Positions 61,944-64,000 of a stretch of DNA of 64,000 nt are shown one piece after another. The notes below the pieces were generated by a model that did no database searches, was not told the origin of the DNA, and saw only the letters and a list, made by a program, of their open reading frames with translations. The stretch covers positions 1 through 64,000 of the forward strand of contig NZ_CALPCZ010000007.1 of NCBI RefSeq assembly GCF_943193135.1, given 5' to 3'. The DNA comes from Odoribacter lunatus. Lineage in GTDB: Bacteria > Bacteroidota > Bacteroidia > Bacteroidales > Marinifilaceae. The position numbers and the translations under genes are program-made. How positions within the stretch are numbered: the stretch's first letter is position 1; every line of letters begins with the position of its first letter.

Positions 61944-63104
61944 TCACTTAAACAAATTGGACAACCATCCCGTTATCCCGCTTTTTTCTTCCACAGGTTC
62001 CAAATGCTCACACAAAAGCAATCCCAACACAACCAGACAAGCCGGTGCCTGCAAAATTTCCTCTCCGATAGCCGTTATCCTCTTCGCTTTCGCATATCCT
62101 ACTTTTTGTCCGGATAATTTCGACAACAATGCATCCGTCCCTGACATCCGACATCCGCCACCGGTAAGCAATATTTCTTTATCATTTTCCGTAAAACGCC
62201 ATTGCTGCAACTGATACAAAGCGCCCTCCAGCAACTCTTCTAAACGGCACTGTATCACTTTGACCAAATCCCGTCTGTCTACCTGCTTATTTGTATCGGG
62301 AATCTGCACTTTACCACTTTTACAAACAGACCGCAATGCCCCTCCGTAAAGCTGTTTCATCTTTTTCGCCTGAGATAATTCCCCCAAACGAAAAGCGCTC
62401 TTAATATCCCCCTCTATTGTATTGCATCCCAAAGGCAATAATACCTCATGCTCCAACATTCCATTCCGAAACAACATGACACCCACATGAGCCGCACCCA
62501 AATCCAACAATGCAAAACGCGCCTTTGACTCATGCACATCCAACGCTTCCATATAGGCCCTTGCCACTGAGAAGAAATGCACATTCCGTATACCACACTC
62601 CTCCAGCAGCTGCCGTACTTCTTTCAAATAAAGCGAGTCGGAAACGTATACTCTAAAACGAACTTCCAGCGTACGTGCCGTCCGTCCCAAAGGATTATCC
62701 GTATACTCACCCCGGTCTGTCGAATAGGCAATCGGTATCATATCCACAACTTCCCCTCCTTTGGACGTCACTAGTTCCCTGCATGCATTTTCCGCTCGTC
62801 CCAAATCCGATTCCCTTACTGTCTTGCGCTGCACTGATACACTGACTTTATGCTCACTGACCCGGACAGCTTTCCCCGCCAAAGACATATTAAACACATC
62901 CACCGGTTTGTCTTTTACCAATTCCTTCAACAAATATTGAATATACGATTTTACCTTTGCCTTATCTACAATCACGCCGTCCTTCACTCCTTGCAAAGCA
63001 ATCATTTTGATACCAGACAACCGACATTCCTCCCGACCATCCGTCCCCGCAACAGCCATGACCATTTTATCCGAACCAATATCCAAAGATGCCGTCAAAC
63101 CCAT
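61944..63104 (-). CDS. ftsA: cell division protein FtsA
   Basis: This is an actin-like ATPase that anchors FtsZ to the membrane. The 386-residue protein begins with the phosphate-1 region TASLDIGSDKMVMAVAG, has the phosphate-2 region ALLDLGAAHVGVMLF and the adenosine motif ILLTGGGCRMSG. The last residues (EEKSGITGWLSNLFK) fit the amphipathic membrane-targeting helix. It is shorter than E. coli FtsA (420) but complete. It lies between ftsQ and two ftsZ genes. Confidence 0.95.
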   Translation of the reverse strand: MGLTASLDIGSDKMVMAVAGTDGREECRLSGIKMIALQGVKDGVIVDKAKVKSYIQYLLKELVKDKPVDVFNMSLAGKAVRVSEHKVSVSVQRKTVRESDLGRAENACRELVTSKGGEVVDMIPIAYSTDRGEYTDNPLGRTARTLEVRFRVYVSDSLYLKEVRQLLEECGIRNVHFFSVARAYMEALDVHESKARFALLDLGAAHVGVMLFRNGMLEHEVLLPLGCNTIEGDIKSAFRLGELSQAKKMKQLYGGALRSVCKSGKVQIPDTNKQVDRRDLVKVIQCRLEELLEGALYQLQQWRFTENDKEILLTGGGCRMSGTDALLSKLSGQKVGYAKAKRITAIGEEILQAPACLVVLGLLLCEHLEPVEEKSGITGWLSNLFK

Positions 63105-63120
63105 AATATCTGTAATTAAT

Positions 63121-63846
63121 TTATTTTTTTACACAAACAACCTGCTTGTCAAATTTCAAATTGATTTCCTTATACAAATTCCACCCTTTGCGGGCTATTC
63201 CCTCTTTCAAAAACAACCGCAACTTCTCCATTTTTTCCTCATACCCCTCCAAAGCACCCAAAACAATTTTAAAGTTTCCAACTTTAGGAATCAATGTTAC
63301 TTCCCTCTTGTCATTCACTATAATTTGCTCCACATACGCATCCCACAATTTATCTTTCCTCAACGCCATTACAAAAGGATATAACTCTTCACAAGCAAAT
63401 TCCTTGGATATATTCCCGGTTGCAACCACTACACGAGAAGTATATTTACGTGACAACGGCATTATTTTCCCATCCTCATCAACATAGTAACCCTCTTTGT
63501 TCAGTACCCGAAGTACAGGTCTACGTTGTTTGATTTCTACATGGAAATAACCGTCTAAACTGTAGTAAACCTGAGCCGATTTTATAACCGAATTTCCGGT
63601 AAGCAGCCGCTCGATGCTGTCCTTATCTACTTTCGTTATGCTTCTCCCTACAATCTCACCATACTTTTTCCTCACAATCCTCATCACATCCCCCTCATCC
63701 ACAAAAGCATTTATCACCGTATCCTGTACCATTACCCGCATTCCCTTACACTTTATTTCCCCCCGCTTGGCGGAAACAAAGGTAAACACAATTACCAGGT
63801 ATACAAATAATCCGATAAATAATATGTAAGGGCCTGCTTTATACAT
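63121..63846 (-). CDS. ftsQ: cell division protein FtsQ/DivIB
   Basis: This is a single-pass divisome protein of 241 residues. An N-terminal helix (residues 6-24, PYILFIGLFVYLVIVFTFV) is followed by a periplasmic POTRA-like region (about 35-105, VFVNAFVDEGDVMRIVRK in outline) and the FtsQ beta domain (KVGNFKIVLGALEGYEEKMEKLRLF). It has little exact conservation, so position between murC and ftsA supports the call. It starts six bases after the murC stop codon. Confidence 0.88.
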   Translation of the reverse strand: MYKAGPYILFIGLFVYLVIVFTFVSAKRGEIKCKGMRVMVQDTVINAFVDEGDVMRIVRKKYGEIVGRSITKVDKDSIERLLTGNSVIKSAQVYYSLDGYFHVEIKQRRPVLRVLNKEGYYVDEDGKIMPLSRKYTSRVVVATGNISKEFACEELYPFVMALRKDKLWDAYVEQIIVNDKREVTLIPKVGNFKIVLGALEGYEEKMEKLRLFLKEGIARKGWNLYKEINLKFDKQVVCVKK

Positions 63847-63852
63847 ATACAG

Positions 63853-64000
63853 CTAATTTCTCTCTTTTCTAAAAAATTCCGATAACATCGGAACAAAACG
63901 GTCTATATCCCCGGCTCCCAACGTTACAAAAACTCCCTCCTTGACATGCTCCTCCACGAAGTTAAAAAACTCTTCTTTAGTAAGAACCGTAGAAGGTTTC
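63853..64000 (-). CDS. murC: UDP-N-acetylmuramate-alanine ligase, C-terminal end
   Basis: The right edge of the window holds the last 48 codons of a minus-strand gene, ending with TAG at 63853-63855. The readable part (PSTVLTKEEFFNFVEEHVKEGVFVTLGAGDIDRF) carries the TLGAGDID motif typical of the MurC C-terminus. MurC adds L-Ala to UDP-MurNAc in peptidoglycan synthesis. The gene is partial because the window ends. Confidence 0.88.
   Translation of the reverse strand, partial: KPSTVLTKEEFFNFVEEHVKEGVFVTLGAGDIDRFVPMLSEFFRKERN

Overview
This window comes from a Bacteroidota chromosome, most likely order Bacteroidales. The evidence is a GldH-type gliding lipoprotein, an S16 protein with a long Ala/Glu-rich tail, DksA/TraR proteins lacking the zinc finger, eukaryote-like GlyRS and IleRS, and promoters of the Bacteroidota TTTG-N19-20-TAnnTTTG type. 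Genus cannot be fixed from sequence reading alone. Almost everything is chromosomal housekeeping; no transposase, integrase, phage gene, CRISPR array or tRNA gene was seen.

Layout. 1-56 is the 5' end of a 16S rRNA gene (minus strand) with a near-consensus promoter at 197-228. 309-6627 (minus) carries metG, yihY, a START-like gene, lptF/G and fmt. 6710-13354 (plus) carries an LD-carboxypeptidase, gldH, trmB, mnmA, a Na/Pi cotransporter and glyQS. 13355-18460 looks accessory: an intergenic region with three copies of a covarying hairpin element, a 941-residue secreted protein joining a sulfatase-modifying-factor fold to an ALK-type glycine-rich domain, arrays of 22-bp phased units, and a DcaP-like porin. 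18461-24708 (minus) holds ribF, a B12-dependent ribonucleotide reductase, rimM, rpsP and an Nramp transporter. 25587-33799 is a two-armed cobalamin cluster (cobU-cobT-cobS-cobC minus; phosphatase-cobQ-cobD-cbiB-aspartokinase plus). 33806-34001 is a strikingly regular array of ten ACGT sites in front of a stand-alone AraC-type DNA-binding domain. 34562-39035 holds ileS, a DksA-like gene and lspA. 40682-48669 holds topA, a PpiD-like foldase, a YfhO-family membrane protein and UDP-glucuronate decarboxylase. 48693-57570 is a surface-glycan cluster with six tightly packed minus-strand genes (CDP-ribitol synthase-like fusion, LicD, four glycosyltransferases), one divergent glycosyltransferase and a flippase. 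57675-64000 (minus) is the end of the division cluster: murC-ftsQ-ftsA-ftsZ-ftsZ and a DEAD-box helicase.

How genes fit together. The cobalamin genes cover aminopropanol attachment, cobyric acid amidation and nucleotide-loop assembly, and a B12-dependent NrdJ lies nearby as a consumer of the cofactor. The glycan cluster pairs a cytidylyltransferase-reductase fusion with a LicD enzyme, which suggests ribitol-phosphate (or related) decoration of a surface glycan. The division operon has two intact but differently tailed FtsZ proteins.

The strongest leads are the 42-bp periodic ACGT array, the covarying hairpin family, an IleRS with the class I HIGH motif rearranged to GIHH, the tandem ftsZ genes, and the CDP-ribitol/LicD pairing.
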